A DNA stretch of 64,000 nucleotides from Chlorophyllum brunneum (GCA_963576785.1 OY756150.1:1116001-1180000); one strand, 5' to 3'; positions 25,387 through 38,259 are shown, counted from the stretch's first letter. The notes: generated by a model not told the origin, from the letters alone. Translations and numbers: made by a program.

Positions 25387-26593
25387 GTATGAGATGTGTG
25401 TTAGGGGAGTTGGATGTGATCGTGGCGGTGGCGCTGGTGATGATGGCGAGTGGGAGAGAGGGGATGCCGAAACCCTGCATTCTGGAGTGCCCCATGTAAC
25501 AGACCCTGGAGGTCAATGTCACGTCCAACCTCGACCTGCAATCATCTGCCATTTGGATCCCCCAGCTTTGTTCACATCATCTGCCTCTTGTTCCCCAAAT
25601 GGCTTTATCTCCTTGTTATCCTCACGTCTATCCCCTCTCTCCCTGCGAGCGCTACGCTCATATATTGATCTTGCGCCCGTCATTTTTTGGCCTATTTCCT
25701 CGCCAAATCTGATGGTGGCTTGAGCTCGATGTGTCGCTCTCCACCTCTCCACTTTGAGGACGCAACGATCAACAATCCGGACTGTTCTTCTCCCCGCATT
25801 GTTACCCTGTTTTCTCTACTAATTGATTTTAAAAAAATCATTCCACTCTTTTTTTTACTTCCGTCTTAAATGATACACGCTCTTTCCTTCACTATATACC
25901 CATACCCTGCATGGTTCCCTAGACTTTTCACTGTTCATAATCTAATCACTTAACTGTCACTTTCGGGCTTAGGGCTTCGTTTCTTTCCATTTAGTGGCCT
26001 TCACATTGTATCATAGTTACTGCTCCTTCAGTGTCTCGTTACCTCCTAGTTTCTTCTCTCAAATACTCGGATTCCTACCGTTTTTTCATGTATATGCACT
26101 ATCCTTCATTCATTCATTCGTCTTACGATACCCACATTCTACACCCCCTTATTACCCTTTTGACCACAGGGAAAGGTCAATTTTATGGCACTTCTTTACG
26201 ATATACGTTCATTAAACTTTACCCTGGATCTATTTCATGTATTTGTAGCAGAGAAGTAATCGGTTGTCTCATGCCAACCCGCGACTTTGGTAACTTGTCA
26301 GACTCAGCCTCAGCTTTATGTTAGGTTTGGAGTTAAGTGCCAAGCGCCTTTCCACTGTTCTCGTAACCGATATCTCTGGCTTGCCGATCAAAGATCAAAG
26401 ACGTATACTTATACCACGGTACTGGTTCTAATGACAACTCAATTCCGGTTGTAATATTATGACATTTAAACAGCGGTAATAAACATTCCTCGTCTGTCCC
26501 AGTTTACGATGAAGTCACAAAAGCCAATCCAAAACTTAGACCAATCCTACTATACTTTAAATTGCAGTTGCATAGCCCGTTTTATCATCATTG
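25387..26593. other. Convergent intergenic region
   Basis: Lies between the 3' ends of the plus-strand orphan gene and the minus-strand DUF6534-like gene, so it should carry both 3' UTRs and terminators. It is T-rich, with T runs near 25850. Open stretches of up to 136 codons at its left edge are extensions in other frames and show no domain. Confidence 0.5.
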
Positions 26594-28195
26594 CTATCTC
26601 TTTTGGCATTCGGATGGAACATCCCCCGGACCTAAAGGAGTCAGACCGATCGATAACTGTTCGGGAGAGACGCTGCTCACATCGATGTGCGGGGTAGTTT
26701 CTGTGCGAGTATGAACATGCACCGACAAGGCACCAAGTTCCATCGAGTTCGCCTGCATCTGCTGCGTGCCACGAAGGGTTCTCTGTTAGGAAAACCAAAA
26801 ACAGTATGAATACGACTCTTGTTCGCGTTTAATGGAGAAGAAGAAGAAGAAAAAAGTGTGGCGCACCCGACGTTGACTAGAGTCTGTGTAACTGGTGGAG
26901 TAATTGCGTGTGACGTTTGACTCCCGGATGGATCTCCGGGCGTTCAATGTCCACATCATGGCCATAGCGTAGAGCTTTGGAAGCACAAGATTAAAGGCAG
27001 TCGAAACGAGGCTATTGTCGCCGGTCCAGACTTGGGAAAAGATTAGGTTAAACATGGCGCTGTCGACGACGAAATGTTAAACCAACTTGTTGACACCAAA
27101 CATTGAAATTTACCAGATAGCAGCCGGTGCAGAAGTTAAAAACGTCAACCGAATGAGAGCCGTGATGATACCGATGGTTCTAGACAAAATAGGTCAGTGA
27201 TAATGATAGGTACCGTTTCACACTGAACGCACTGAGGCAACACCTCCCGTTTGGTCCTGATCAGGAAATAGGCGGTAGTCAACGTTATAGCAATATCCCC
27301 GGCTGGGAGGGAATAGGGGTCAGTCCCATGATCGCATGGCAAACTCCCTTTGGGTGGTCTAGAACTCACCGAATACAGAACTCAAGTGGGCAGCGACTAT
27401 GAGCCTTTTTTAGCATCTGCTAGGTGAAGGGGGCATGGAATAACCTACACCATAGAGCAATATTTGGGCCTGCTGCTGCTCCGAGGGTTATATAATAGGT
27501 CTAGTGTGCTTGTGAACATGCGAATCAAGCAGTTATCTGGCTAGACTTACTGCGATGCATATTGAAGCGAACGCAAAAGCAAGAACAAGCGCTATCGGAG
27601 CCGCGACCCACCAACGGCTCGACAAAACGTACAGACGGTGGCAGAAAAACACTTGGACGTAGGCACCGATGACAGCAACCTGAAAACACATGAGCACGGA
27701 CTATACGATAATCAAAATCAGGAGTACCATCAACGGATTTCCAGTCTGCCACCAAGCTACGTAGTTGAGTCCAATCGCCGCCTGCAGGTCCGTAAAATGT
27801 TGGATGAATTGTATCCAGACGAGAGCACTTGAATGAACTGAATAAGATGAATAACGAAGGTTAGATGACCAAAACGTACAAGGATTGAATTGATTTCAAT
27901 GTTGTGAGGACGGCGAGACACAAAACACCCAACTTGATGCCCAGCTTATCCCCCTCGTGCCATGAGGCATAGAGAGCGAACTGATGATACAGAATGAGTC
28001 GGCCACAAAATAGTTGCGCGTTTTCAACACAGTACCTGGCAAAAGAGAACACCCTGAAGGAATACATCCAGCATCCCCCCCACCAACTGAACAACGAAGT
28101 CGTCAAGGCGATTCTGGAACGAACGAGCATCGACGTACCCATGGACCAAGTAGGTGTTGAGCCTGAGAAAGTTCCTCAGGTGTCATAGACGACAT
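26594..28195 (-). CDS. DUF6534-like multi-pass membrane protein
   Basis: Orphan receptor-like membrane family expanded in Agaricomycetes, function unknown. Splicing by eye gives eleven exons with consistent phases. It starts MSSMTPEELSQAQHLLGPW and continues GGMLDVFLQGVLFCQFALY, LGIKLGVLCLAVLTTLKSIQ, WWQTGNPLMVAVIGAYVQVF, WWVAAPIALVLAFAFASICI, YYITLGAAAGPNIALW, GDIAITLTTAYFLIRTKREV, TIGIITALIRLTFLTSAPAA and FNLVLPKLYAMAMMWTLNAR. The last segment matches the DUF6534 C-terminal signature (LPKLY...LNAR). About seven helices are predicted. The cytosolic tail probably continues past the RR before 26820 through a spliced last exon to the stop at 26594. Without that intron the frame would stop at 26786. 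Two introns are near 48-52 nt. The gene seems intact, but the exact borders are uncertain. Confidence 0.78.
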
Positions 28196-31100
28196 TTGGC
28201 AAGGTTTCGAGGAGCTTGCCACCTGAGAGCTTTATACGATCTACCCAAGGGGCGGACTCTATGGAGAGTAACCATCAAGTATTTGAGATCCTTACCCACG
28301 GATCCTTTCCTTTGCATGATTGTTGGCCGACAAGGGGCGATCCCAACAAGTCTACATCGAGGATAAGGGTCGCGACCATCTGGGAGAAAAGGGCGGGCCA
28401 TAAAAATCGCATGTCACGTGGGTATTCTGCAGCCGATGGAGAGTCGTCCCACAGAATACAGCGACAAGGACAACACCACAGCAGGTTCGGCTTTTGATGG
28501 TTTCTACCGCTGTCCTGTACCCCAATCCTATCTTTTCAGTGCGCTGGTTAGGCATTTGAACGGAACTACAGGTTCAACTTTCGGAAGGGTAAAGAACCAA
28601 TGGAGCAAACGAGATTGAACTTCCGCTAAGCGATATTCTGTTCAGGACCTTGTCAGAGCAGGGTGGTACAATTGGAAATGTAATATCCAATCGCCACTGA
28701 TTCGTGTTGATTGAGATACGTCTCGGAAATATCGGATGGCAACAATCCTGGACGCTGGGACAGAACACATGGCTGAATGAATATTTGGTCGTTTGTGGAT
28801 GGTAAAGTGACGAAGGACCTCGAATGGCAAGGCTTGGTGTATCAAAAGGGGACCCATTCAACGGGGTATCATCGCAAGTCACCGGAAATTTTGCGCACCA
28901 CCCAAAGCAGAAAAAACAAGGAGATGTGCCGAGGAACATTGCAAATTTACCGGAAACAGAGTAGGTCACCATGAGTCCCCAAGTCATAGCACCGATAGCA
29001 GGCCTGGCTCCCTAATTAAAACGTTTTCCTCTCCCATGCTAAGCAATTGTAGAGTCGAGGATGAGAAGTGGAGGATGGCACGCCACTGGCCACAGATCCC
29101 TGAGTGAGCAGACCCTGAGCGCACGAGAAAAGATTGAAAGGAGATGGGCCCTGGAGGCAACGGCGAGGGGAAAGTTCATGATACCCTGATACCCGTTTAC
29201 ACTCACGACAGGTTGCCCCTATCATTCTCACACGACTCGATCGAGCGCCGGAATGCACTATGCTTTTTTCGACCCAAGCCAGGTCTACTGATCACATTCA
29301 GCCGGACTTGGATCTTGAGTCTACTCGACTGGGTAAGATGTATACATTGGCACTGAATGTTGCATCAATTATGCTGCTCTCACGAGCAAGAACCGTTGTG
29401 GAACAGGATCAGACCTGCCAACCTAACTTGTAACAGAGAACACGTGGCAAGGACCTTCTATCTTCACAACACACATCACAAACCCTAAATCCCAAGCCTC
29501 TCGAAGCGAAAATCTTGCTAGCTCCTTCTACTTAGGTAGATGAACACACTCCCGGCAATGATCATGAACGGCGGGAGGGAAAAGGAAGATAACACCACCT
29601 CCGGCCGAGGTTCGAGTGCAGATATTTCGACGATCGGCTGGTTACAAAACGTTAACCGAACATGATCTTTCGCACGACCATGACCATCATTTCAGCCCGC
29701 TAACTACGAAGATTTTACCCCGTCACGCGAAAATTTCACGCACGCCACCACCTTAAGGGTTTAACCCATGCATATATACATAGTCTCTCCTTCAAATCTA
29801 CCTACGTATTTTATAACACACAGAATCAAGTCATACGTTTCGCTCAGCGCATTACCAACCTTTTTTCGCCTCTCTGTTCACGTATATAATCAAATGATCA
29901 AACTTTAGTTATTCCCCTTCCTTCCCAAATCTTCTTGTCGTTCGGTCTTGGGCTTGGAAGGCCGCAAATGCCACCTAGGAAGTTACAAAGAAGTCGAGGC
30001 CGCTTGTAAGTATAAAACATCTTCGAACGAACGTGTTCCTCACCAATCAAACCTTGGCATATTTTCTCCACACTTGGAACGCTCTTTCTCTTTCTCTCTC
30101 CCTCTCTCCCTCTCTCTCTCAGAAGGACGCTAAAAGAATAAGTATAGGCCGTTCCTACGGCCCGGGAATTATTCATGCCGGATCAAGCCAATGAAACGCT
30201 ATTCTGCCGCAACTTTAGTGTAGCATTTGGGTGTCAGAACCTTCCGCCACAGTGCAGGCGCATCTGAGTCAATCGCCAAAGGGTGCAGGCTTCCATTGCA
30301 GTCGCTTGGGCTAGTTTCTGCGAAACATGGAGAACAAGACCGCCAGGTGGACGTCGCGCGTTTGCCATTTGACTGGTGAGGAGTGTAAGACACAGAGACG
30401 ACGGGAGACCTCTGAATTCAGTTCCGTCGCAATACAACAAAGTATACCGCCACCTGCACAATCCACTGGACCAGAATCTCAGGACCGTCTTTCCTGTATG
30501 CACACAGACCACCCTCACCGCTACTATTCTAAGCTTATTGTATAGATATAACAACTTCGGTATATCATAAACGTGAGCAATCCCTTCGTACAAAAGGCTC
30601 TATCGCAGTTACTTGTAGGGTCTTCAAGATTGATGATATGATGCTGTAGGCGACGTCTGCCTGTTGGTTGATGACCAGATCATCTGTACGACATTCCATC
30701 ACTCGTGGTAACTCGATGGAATCCGAAGTAACTTGCGTTTGCTGGCTTGCGTTATAGGTGCTAGGGAAACTTCCGGACCGTAGGGGGATTGTTATGAAAA
30801 AAAAAGGATTGTCGTTCGGTAGCGGTCGAAAAACATAAGCCGTACCGTAGTACGCCACATATATGCAGAGGATTGATCGATACTCCCGATAATTCTCCCA
30901 GAAGGTATTCAACTGTCGGTAGGTTGCTGTATGCCAATATGTAATCTCAGCGGCAACCGACGACCACTGATAAGGAATATGTACCAAGCCGTGTTGATCC
31001 CTGGACAAAGCACTCTTCCACCACACCGATTCCCCGATCATTTGTCGAAGCGTCTGTCCATCCTTTGTTCTTCCTCGCCTCAGACGGTGGGGTCTTCGTT

Positions 31101-32073
31101 CATGAATTGCGGGTAATTGTTTGTGGGTTTCAGACGCCTATCAATCAGCGCTCATACCTTTAGACCCTCCAAGTCGTTTCGACCCTTCATATTGGGAGAC
31201 AAGAAGGGCCTCAGGTCAGCAGCTTAGTCCCTCTATGTGATACCTGATCTACAACTGGAGCAGAAGCCTTGGGCCCCTGGCTAATCTGTCATTCGAATCC
31301 CTACAATCAACATCTGACCACAACCATCGTCATTTCAATCTCCAAAAGCAGTTAGATCAGGGTACCTTCGCCTTGCACAGTTCTCCCTTCAGTCAAAGGC
31401 GTTTGGGATCTCTGAGAAGCATTCAATGTAAGTTTAGCACACAACGCTCAGGAGGTCTATGTAATCCTGAGCCGTGGAACTCGGGGGCTGGCCACCTACT
31501 GCCGAAGCACTATTGCGTCCACGGGACTTACGTATCCGGACATCAAAGCACTGCGAACTGAACAAATGGTATATCTGTGTATAATAGGAAGCACCACATA
31601 GCACCAACAGATATTGATGAAACTAGAACCCCCGGCCTCGTGGTGTATCTGGCCAAGAGTTGGTATATCTATGTATGGTCCAGTGCTATTATTAGGAGTG
31701 CACTGATCAGTGCTTCATCAAAGTTTCAACAGCCACTATAAACCCAATCAAAATATCGACATTGGGGTGTAGGTAACAAATCTTGTCCCGTGAACTTGGT
31801 TCCGAACGTTATGAGCTTTCTACTAACGGGCTTTAAGACGGGGATGGTTATACCTGAATGTCAAGAATAAGGGCTGGACGGGCTGGGTAAGGTTTGGGCA
31901 TTGTTCTGGGGATAGATCACCGTACTAGTCAGGATGATGCTCCAGCCAATTTTGGACCAGAACATGAAGAAAAGATATGTCTTCGCAGCTCAATAAATAG
32001 ATGGCTCCTGATTGCATATAAGCCACCCGGTGTCTGCATAAACTCCTAGCCTAACCTCCGCAGAATCCGTAAT
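28196..32073. other. 3.9 kb gene-poor stretch
   Basis: No gene could be supported. It contains a pyrimidine microsatellite near 30078-30121. A minus-strand open stretch at 30565-31041 (158 codons) has no recognisable domain and no intron signals. A possible membrane-like fragment near 28925-29010 (minus, GAMTWGLMVTYSVS) could be a relic of a DUF6534-type first helix. The immediate upstream part of 32074 should hold the promoter of the 7TM gene. Confidence 0.45.
30078..30121. repeat. CT-rich microsatellite
   Basis: A near-pure pyrimidine run of about 44 bases built from CTTT/CTCT/CCCT units on the plus strand, in noncoding sequence. Confidence 0.7.
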
Positions 32074-33405
32074 ATGTCGGATATCATAGCATCCCTCCCC
32101 CCTCCACCTCCTCCAGGACTCAACTATGTCGATGCAATTCGCCCTTCACTAAACTTCATCCTTGTCCTCACACCGCTTGGGGCCGTCCTCGTCCCACTTA
32201 TTATTACCCTCTTCGTCTTCTCTCCTCCGCACTCTCGTCGACACCCAGTCTTCATTCTTAATGTTCTTGCTTGCTGTAGTGGTATCACTGAAGCAGCTCT
32301 AAATGCCGCACTGGAAGCCAAGCAAATCCTTTACCCCCTCCAGCCCGTTTCCAAGTCCCTTCTCACCAGCGTCATCGCATTTGCTATGGTGTCGCCCGTG
32401 TTCATCGACTCGATTCTATTATTCCGTATCCTGGCGTTTTATCCTGTTGACATTACCCCAATCTCTACGCTTATCACCATCTTTGCGTTCCCTTTGGTTG
32501 TAAAATGTGGACGCTTCGCTGCGGTTGTTATGTACTTGAACTCGTTCACCAAAGGGAGCGGAAACCTACCGAACGTTCTTTTGGCGGCCGAGTCAACTTG
32601 GCCAAAAAATCCATATATCATGGCTGAGTGGATTATGCAGATGGCGGATAACACGTATGTGATACTTGCAATTGTTCATTGACTCAGATCGCTGATGATG
32701 TGGATGTCGATAGGTATGCTTCTGCTTTCTTCTTATATAAGATCTGGCAATTTCGGAGGACGAGAAACGATATACCTGTTGTAAGGAGCAGTACGTTAAA
32801 TACCTCCTGGAATAGTGGCCTTGCTCACGACCTGTTGTACAGAGTCTCTCTTGTCGTACCTTCAATCGCTTTTCCTTATCGCCCTAGGAAATTTCATCTT
32901 CCCGTACGTTCGCAACAGCGGTGCTGGTCTCTTGACTGAGTTACATTAGGATTGTAATGAACATCGCATCCGTTGTTTTGATAGCGACAGACCCATCCTT
33001 TGTGAATGGATCGTATATTCTACTCACAAACAATGCAAGTTATTGTCAGCTTTTTTTATTGCTAAGTAAAACTTACTGACATTCTTGCTTCAGTACGTCG
33101 CAATCATCGGAGTTGTATTTGCGACTATATGGACGCGTAAACAGAATTGGAATAGACAAGAACACTTGCCAAACCGCGAACGCCACAAACACCCGGAACC
33201 CCACTCCTCGAGCCGATTCGCATATGACCCCACTCTCATGACGAGATCTATTCTTTCAACTTTGCGGTTCGGCTCCGACAGTGGAAGGGAGTGTGAAGAT
33301 AACTCCACTTCCGGCCTAAACATGAATGCAGATACTGAATTTACACCGGAAGAGAAGACGAGCCCAAAAAATTCGTCCCATCAGGAGAACGCCCAGATAG
33401 TATGA
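32074..33405 (+). CDS. Seven-transmembrane receptor-like protein
   Basis: Orphan fungal 7TM protein, predicted plasma membrane; ligand and partner unknown. Exons 32074-32654, 32714-32790, 32843-32903, 32950-33034 and 33094-33405 sum to 371 aa. Helices can be read at NFILVLTPLGAVLVPLII, VFILNVLACCSGITEAALNA, VIAFAMVSPVFIDSILLFRI, STLITIFAFPLVVKCGRFAA, the segment spanning the first intron (IMQMADNTYASAFFLYKIW), SLLSYLQSLFLIALGNFIFP and YVAIIGVVFATIW. The N-terminus is short and Pro-rich (SLPPPPPPG). The C-terminal tail is hydrophilic and Ser/Glu-rich, as in G-protein-coupled receptors. The last intron (33035-33093) uses a GC donor (GCAAGT): the GT site that follows it leaves the wrong phase. 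Convergent with the GMC gene. A pheromone-receptor identity is not supported by the motifs I can see. Confidence 0.8.
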
Positions 33406-33828
33406 TCGATCCAACCAGCTATTACTGTGTATGTTGTGGAATTAATTTATAATTCTTCGAGTAGGTAGTCTTCTGTTAACATAGATCTCGCCTCCTGTCG
33501 GGACTGCGCTGAGCGCACCCTGCTTCGAGTAAACCTTTCTTTCCTGTCCAAGTTCGCGGTTCTAAATTATGAAATGACTTGGGTATGACGCAGAGAGCCC
33601 TGGGATGTATGCTTTTGGTTGTGATATAGAATTTATCCCAAGAGAGGCGATAGCCGGAAGGAAACAAGTGTACGGCTATAAGGACATGCTGCATCGAGGA
33701 TCAAATGAAGAGGGACCGTTTGTCTAGTCGAAGAAAGTGGATGAAATGGGTTTTCATCCACTCCATTTTATGTGGGCTCACCATGCATATAAATTATATG
33801 GCGTCGACACGGTTCATGGACCAGTTGA
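33406..33828. other. Convergent spacer, 7TM and GMC 3' ends
   Basis: About 420 bases between two converging stop codons, so both terminators lie here. No gene or repeat seen. Confidence 0.5.
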
Positions 33829-35841
33829 TCAGTCTCTCTTAGGGTTAAGAATCATATCCGCACATTTCTCCGCAACCATGACCGTGGGCGCTTGTAGGTG
33901 TGCCCCGAGGACCCACGGAAACACGCTCGAATCCGCCACCCTAAGCCCGTTAACACCAAACACTCTCAACTGAGCGTCCACAACCGCACCGCCATCGGGT
34001 ATATCTTCCCTCGGACCCATGCGGCAAGTTGAACTGTAGTGATAAGTGGACCTATTTCGCCAACGGATAAAATTGTCTAAGGACTCGTCGTCCTCCCCCT
34101 GGGGCATCTCGCCCTTCCAGTCCTCGATGGGGTATCCATGAGCGCGCATGTTTTGAGCAATTCTGAGTGCAAGCCTCAAACCAGCACGAAGGGGGAGTGT
34201 GTCTTCCCGGCATGAGAGGTACTTGAGGTCTATCTTGAGCGGCGCGTCAGGTTTAGCAGACGTTAGGCGGAGGTGACCCTTGCTCTTTGGATGGAGAAGG
34301 ACACAGAGGAAGCTGAAGACACCACGAGATTTGTCAAAGTACATGTCACTGCTGTCGTATGCCATCTAGTCATAGAACACGGGTGAAGATGGAAAATGAA
34401 TTTCGAATGGTAAGAAGACTTACCGGCATGATCTCAAGGTCTGGTAAAGCCTTCGAGTCAAGCTCTTTGTCTTGGATAGGGTAGCCTTGTGTGTCCAGTA
34501 AAGCGCTGGAAGCGAAGACAGCAAGTTGAAGAACAGGAGCTAGGAGCATTCCTGTACCCCAGATGAGCCACCGGAATAGCTCAATGAAGAATATCCACGG
34601 CTGCTTCTGCAACGAAACTAGGGAATGGCTCATTGGAACTCGATATGCTATGGACGCAGCGAAGTGATCTTGCTATCACGAAGATCAGCACGCCGCACAT
34701 AAAGAAAACATGGTAACTACATACTAAATTGTTGCCGACGGCCGGGAGATCCTTGTGTACCTGGATATCATGTTCCCTGAGATGCTCTGCGGGACCAATC
34801 CCGCTCAACATCAAGAGTTGTGCTGAACCGAACGGTCCAGCGGAGACAACAATTTCACGTTCAGATGTCACCATTTTCCTTCGCATATCCAATCGAGAGA
34901 CAATCTGCACGCCTTCCGTAAGGGGACCGGTCTTTCGCTGTTCTATCAACAGCTTTTCGACCGTGGCGTTGGTCAGAATATGTAGGTTTTGACGTTGTCT
35001 GACAAGGTCTGCGGGAAGGAAAGCATGGTATGTTGAATTTCTAAGCTGGTTTTCGTCCCGCGTGAAGTGCAGTTGACCACAACCGACTTGAGGATTCTTG
35101 GATGAGTTGATGTCGTCAATAAACGGGAGACCGAATTTCTTGCAAGTTTCGACAACCCTGTAAATAACACGCTTCAGAGTCTCCCCAGACGTGTGCGTCG
35201 CCGAACTCACTGAGAGAAACCCGGGAAGAATAACGGGCCACCTCTATTCCGCCATTCACCTGAGATGATGTTTAGGACGGCCTACTTTGGTCAAGGGGCG
35301 CCTCACCTTCCTTTCCATGACAGTCCACGTCGTCGTCACCACCCTCCAAGTACCTCTCCGATTTCTTGAAGAACGGCTCCACATCCTTCCACCCCCAACC
35401 TTCACAGCCACTTTCTGCCCACATATCATACTCTCTCTGGGGGCCTCTTGTGTACAACATTTGGTTGATACGCGTACTTCCGCCCAGAGCCGAGCCCTGG
35501 ACTAACTCGAATTGCTTATTGACCTCTGGCTGGTACTCTGACATATACTTTCGACTACGCGATCCATCAGACGAAAAGTCAGACGACAGCAATGGAACGC
35601 GCGAAGCCCAGCTATCTTTAACTGGACCGCGTTCAATAAGGAGCACTGTCCTGTCTGGGAACACGCTTAGACGATTCGCAAGCACGCATCCTGCAGTTCC
35701 GCCACCTACCAGAAACCGGCCTGGAGTGAGACTAGGTCTGGGGCGGAAGGGCAAAAACCACTTACCCACGACGATATAGTCGTACTTTTCACGAAGCTCG
35801 TGAAAAGCAATCTCTGGGTAATTTTCACTGAATGGCCACAT
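33829..35841 (-). CDS. GMC oxidoreductase (FAD-dependent)
   Basis: Flavoenzyme of the glucose-methanol-choline family, about 580 residues in six exons. The FAD Rossmann motif YDYIVVGGGTAGCVLANRLS is formed by joining exons 1 and 2, followed by TVLLIERGPV. Further family blocks are GSALGGSTRINQMLYTRGPQ, REIVVSAGPFGSAQLLMLSG, IGPAEHLREHDI and VGNNLQDHFAASIAYRVP. The active-site pair is present: His in TYHYSSTCRMG and the second His in GAHLQAPTVMVAEKCADM. Start chosen at 35841 (MWPFSENYPEIAFHELREKY), a common N-terminus in a mushroom GMC group. No signal peptide is evident, so an intracellular or non-classical location is possible unless an upstream exon exists. The substrate (aryl alcohol, choline-like or other) cannot be read from sequence. 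Convergent with the 7TM gene. Confidence 0.88.
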
Positions 35842-36699
35842 GTAGTGCAGAGTCAGCGTCACTGGGAGAGGGAAATCGACCCCTCGGAGAGCCTATGGAT
35901 GGCAAAGTGCGGGTCGTGTTGGGACCCTCCATTTGTTTGGTGGCATCAATACTGTCCCCACGCGATTACAGTATTTTCGTGCCGCTTTTAGCGCCTAATT
36001 TGAGCCTTCCATTCCGGAAAGCCACTAGAAGGCTTCAGGGGAGTGTCATGATGATACATACCACCCGAGCGGCAGTCTTGGTCTTTCGGAACTGTGCCCA
36101 CTTCGTTCGCATCTAGATCTCAAAGTTCAACCAAGGTAAAGCATCACCTCGACCAAAGTACTACCACTAAATGACCCTCCCTGCGCGCTAGGCAAATTCT
36201 GCAGCCCGTAGTACCGTGCTGAGAGGGTTCCGCAAAATCATTTGCTGGAAACACTCTAGACGGTGAAAGGAATATACTTTCACCACTTTTGCTGCCTGCA
36301 AACAGAGGTCGAATATGGGATCTGTCATCCTAAACCTACTCCGTTTGCATTACAGGGGTCAGACACGCCCCCGGGCCAGCGACGGCGCTATCGGCCATGA
36401 CTCGGAGCCTTGCTACTAGAGTCGTTTCCCTATTTATTTGATGATTATTGATCTGGGTTGGGGCCATTATGTGGGTCTAGAGCATCGATACGAGAACTGA
36501 GAGCACCACAGGGCAAATTCATTCCTTGCGACCCTTGCGCGCTCGTAGCGAACTCCAGGTCGATTACAATTGGGTCTCGGTACATATTTCCTACCAGAAT
36601 CAGGTCGTCGGGCACGATACGATGGGAATAGCTGGCTGAATATACACAAGACCTCACGGTCAAGAAATAACCACGCATCATTATACAATACAGTGGGAA
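35842..36699. other. Intergenic, GMC upstream and VPS26 3' flank
   Basis: About 860 bases containing the GMC promoter and the VPS26 3' end. Short minus-strand open stretches near 36445-36750 overlap the VPS26 tail and show no domain. Confidence 0.5.
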
Positions 36700-37958
36700 T
36701 TAGTTCTAGCAAACGAGTGAGCATTTGGTAGGTTCTCGAGGCGAACAACATACCTCTGGTATCCTAAAGATTGTAATTTCCTAGACGAAAATTTGAATGA
36801 GTAACATTCCCTCATGGCAACAAAGGTAAGCGCACTTGTTGTTTGAAGTAACGGCGGTTCTCTTCGTCGATTAGAACAAGATTGAGGTAATAACGTGTGC
36901 TGAACTTCTTGTTAACATCACGGAACGTTGGCGTCAGGTCGAACCCCCCGAGGAATAGTCGGATGGGTATTGTCTCTCCTAATCCACAGTCAACTTGTCA
37001 TCCTCTGGAGACGAGTTACCTATACCAACCTCGCACAGGAGCGCCGTCCATAATCTCGAATTTCGTGATCGTTTCGCTCTCATTATATTGGTTGGGTGGT
37101 GCACCAGTCGTTTCACGTCGGATGATAGATAGTTCCATATGCTTGATTTTTATCCGCACGAGCAAAAAGTAAATTTTGCCAACAATGACATCCTTCAGAT
37201 GGTATCTGTAATGAACAAGGCGTTGATTAGCGCGAAGGGAAAGGTCTTCAGAGCGACATACTTGGACTTGTTGTACTCAAACTCGATATGTAGACAATCC
37301 TCGATTCCAACCTCCATTTTGATCGAGTTGTTACTGTCTGGTGGCATACGGAACGAATGTACCCAGATGTCCTTCTCTTTAGTAACATCTGCCATTCGCC
37401 GCGAGATCGAAACGCGCGCGAAATACCTGACCAGTGTAAATACAATGCGACACCTTTCAGGAGCCATACACACCTTAGCTTGACATTAATGCCCTGGTAA
37501 CTTTCGTATTGCTTCTCCACATTCTTAAAATTGAAGTCATATGTTTGCGCCTGTCGCATCTCCCCAGGCGCAGCTAATTCTTGTGATAATGAGAGAAACT
37601 CATGATGGTGTCCTCGGTCATAGAATAACTCTGCCCAGTAATCCTTCAGCACTTGCTCACGACGAGTCAAAGGTTACTGACCGATGCTGCCAACAAACTC
37701 GACTTTGATTCCTTCGTGCGTCACCTTCTTACCGTCCCTTACGCGTATCGAGACCTGCGACACTTGATAAATAAAACCACAGCTGACAAGATCTTGCACT
37801 TGAAAACTGACCGTTCCGCTCACAGAATCACCATCATAGTATACCGGAGCGGAAATGACCTTCTCCTTCTCCGTCTTTATCTCCACCTGTTTCCGTGCCT
37901 CTTCCCCCTCTAGTTTGATGTCGATGTCGATTGGTGACGCAAAGAAGAACGCAGCCAT
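36700..37958 (-). CDS. VPS26: Retromer subunit VPS26
   Basis: Arrestin-fold subunit of the retromer core (with VPS29 and VPS35) that recycles cargo from endosomes to the Golgi. The start MAAFFFASPIDIDIKLEGE matches the VPS26 N-terminus. Spliced exons continue HEGIKVEFVGSIELFYDRG, HEFLSLSQELAAPGEMRQAQ, YDFNFKNVEKQYESYQGINV, ISRRMADVTKEKDIWVHSF, SIKMEVGIEDCLHIEFEYNK, MELSIIRRETTGAP, ETIPIRLFLGGFDLTPTFRD and TRYYLNLVLIDEENRRYFKQ, ending EITIFRIPE. Length is about 300 residues as usual. The 3' end is ambiguous: a 48-nt intron would give a stop at 36700, while reading through would stop at 36706 after a short extension. No defects seen. The neighbouring tRNA and PNP are unrelated in function. Confidence 0.93.
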
Positions 37959-38162
37959 GGTTGTGGAGTGAAACGAACAGTCCCGGATTCAATGACTTGA
38001 GCGTTTGTCTGTATACGAGATAGGGTGGCAGTGGGATATGATAATGGAATGGACAACGGGTGGAATCAACTCGCTCCAGAGCTGAGGGCCGTCTATGGGA
38101 GCCATTGCAGTGCAGTGACCGTGACACGGATGTGACCTCCCGCGCTCGTGGAGCACAGATAT
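37959..38162. promoter_or_regulatory. Spacer between VPS26 and tRNA-Arg
   Basis: About 200 bases upstream of the VPS26 start on the minus strand and upstream of the plus-strand tRNA. It should hold the VPS26 promoter. No specific element recognised. Confidence 0.35.
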
Positions 38163-38248
38163 GGCCGCCTGGCGAAATGGCATCGCGTCTGACTACGATC
38201 ATTCGAATCATTATCAGGAGATTGCAGGTTCGACCCCTGCGGTGGTCA
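38163..38248 (+). tRNA. tRNA-Arg(ACG) with 14-nt intron
   Basis: Decodes CGU (and CGC after A-to-I editing at position 34). Acceptor stem GGCCGCC pairs with GGTGGTC (two G-U pairs), discriminator A. The D stem GCGA/TCGC has the GG of the loop. The anticodon stem TCTGA/TCAGG holds loop CT-ACG-A-A. The T stem GCAGG/CCTGC holds loop TTCGACC. The intron 38199-38212 (14 nt) sits at the canonical site one base after the anticodon. Internal A box (TGGCGAAATGG) and B box (GGTTCGACC) are intact. A T5 run 12 bases downstream (38260-38264) can end Pol III transcription. The 72-nt mature sequence is identical to the copy at 63595. Confidence 0.93.
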
Positions 38249-38259
38249 ATCATTTACTC

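Noticed and set aside
28574..28987. Minus-strand open frame that starts with a hydrophobic helix (GAMTWGLMVTYSVS)
   Set aside because: The first helix resembles DUF6534 proteins but the rest shows no membrane segments or splice pattern; at most a relic, so not listed as a gene.
30078..30121. Possible functional polypyrimidine element
   Set aside because: A simple CT microsatellite far from a gene start; listed only as a repeat.
30565..31041. 158-codon minus-strand open frame
   Set aside because: No domain, no signal peptide, no intron pattern and an unusual residue mix; kept only as a note in the gap description.
34581..35210. Separate 209-codon protein inside the GMC locus
   Set aside because: It is one GMC exon plus the preceding intron read through; splicing joins it to the other GMC exons in frame.
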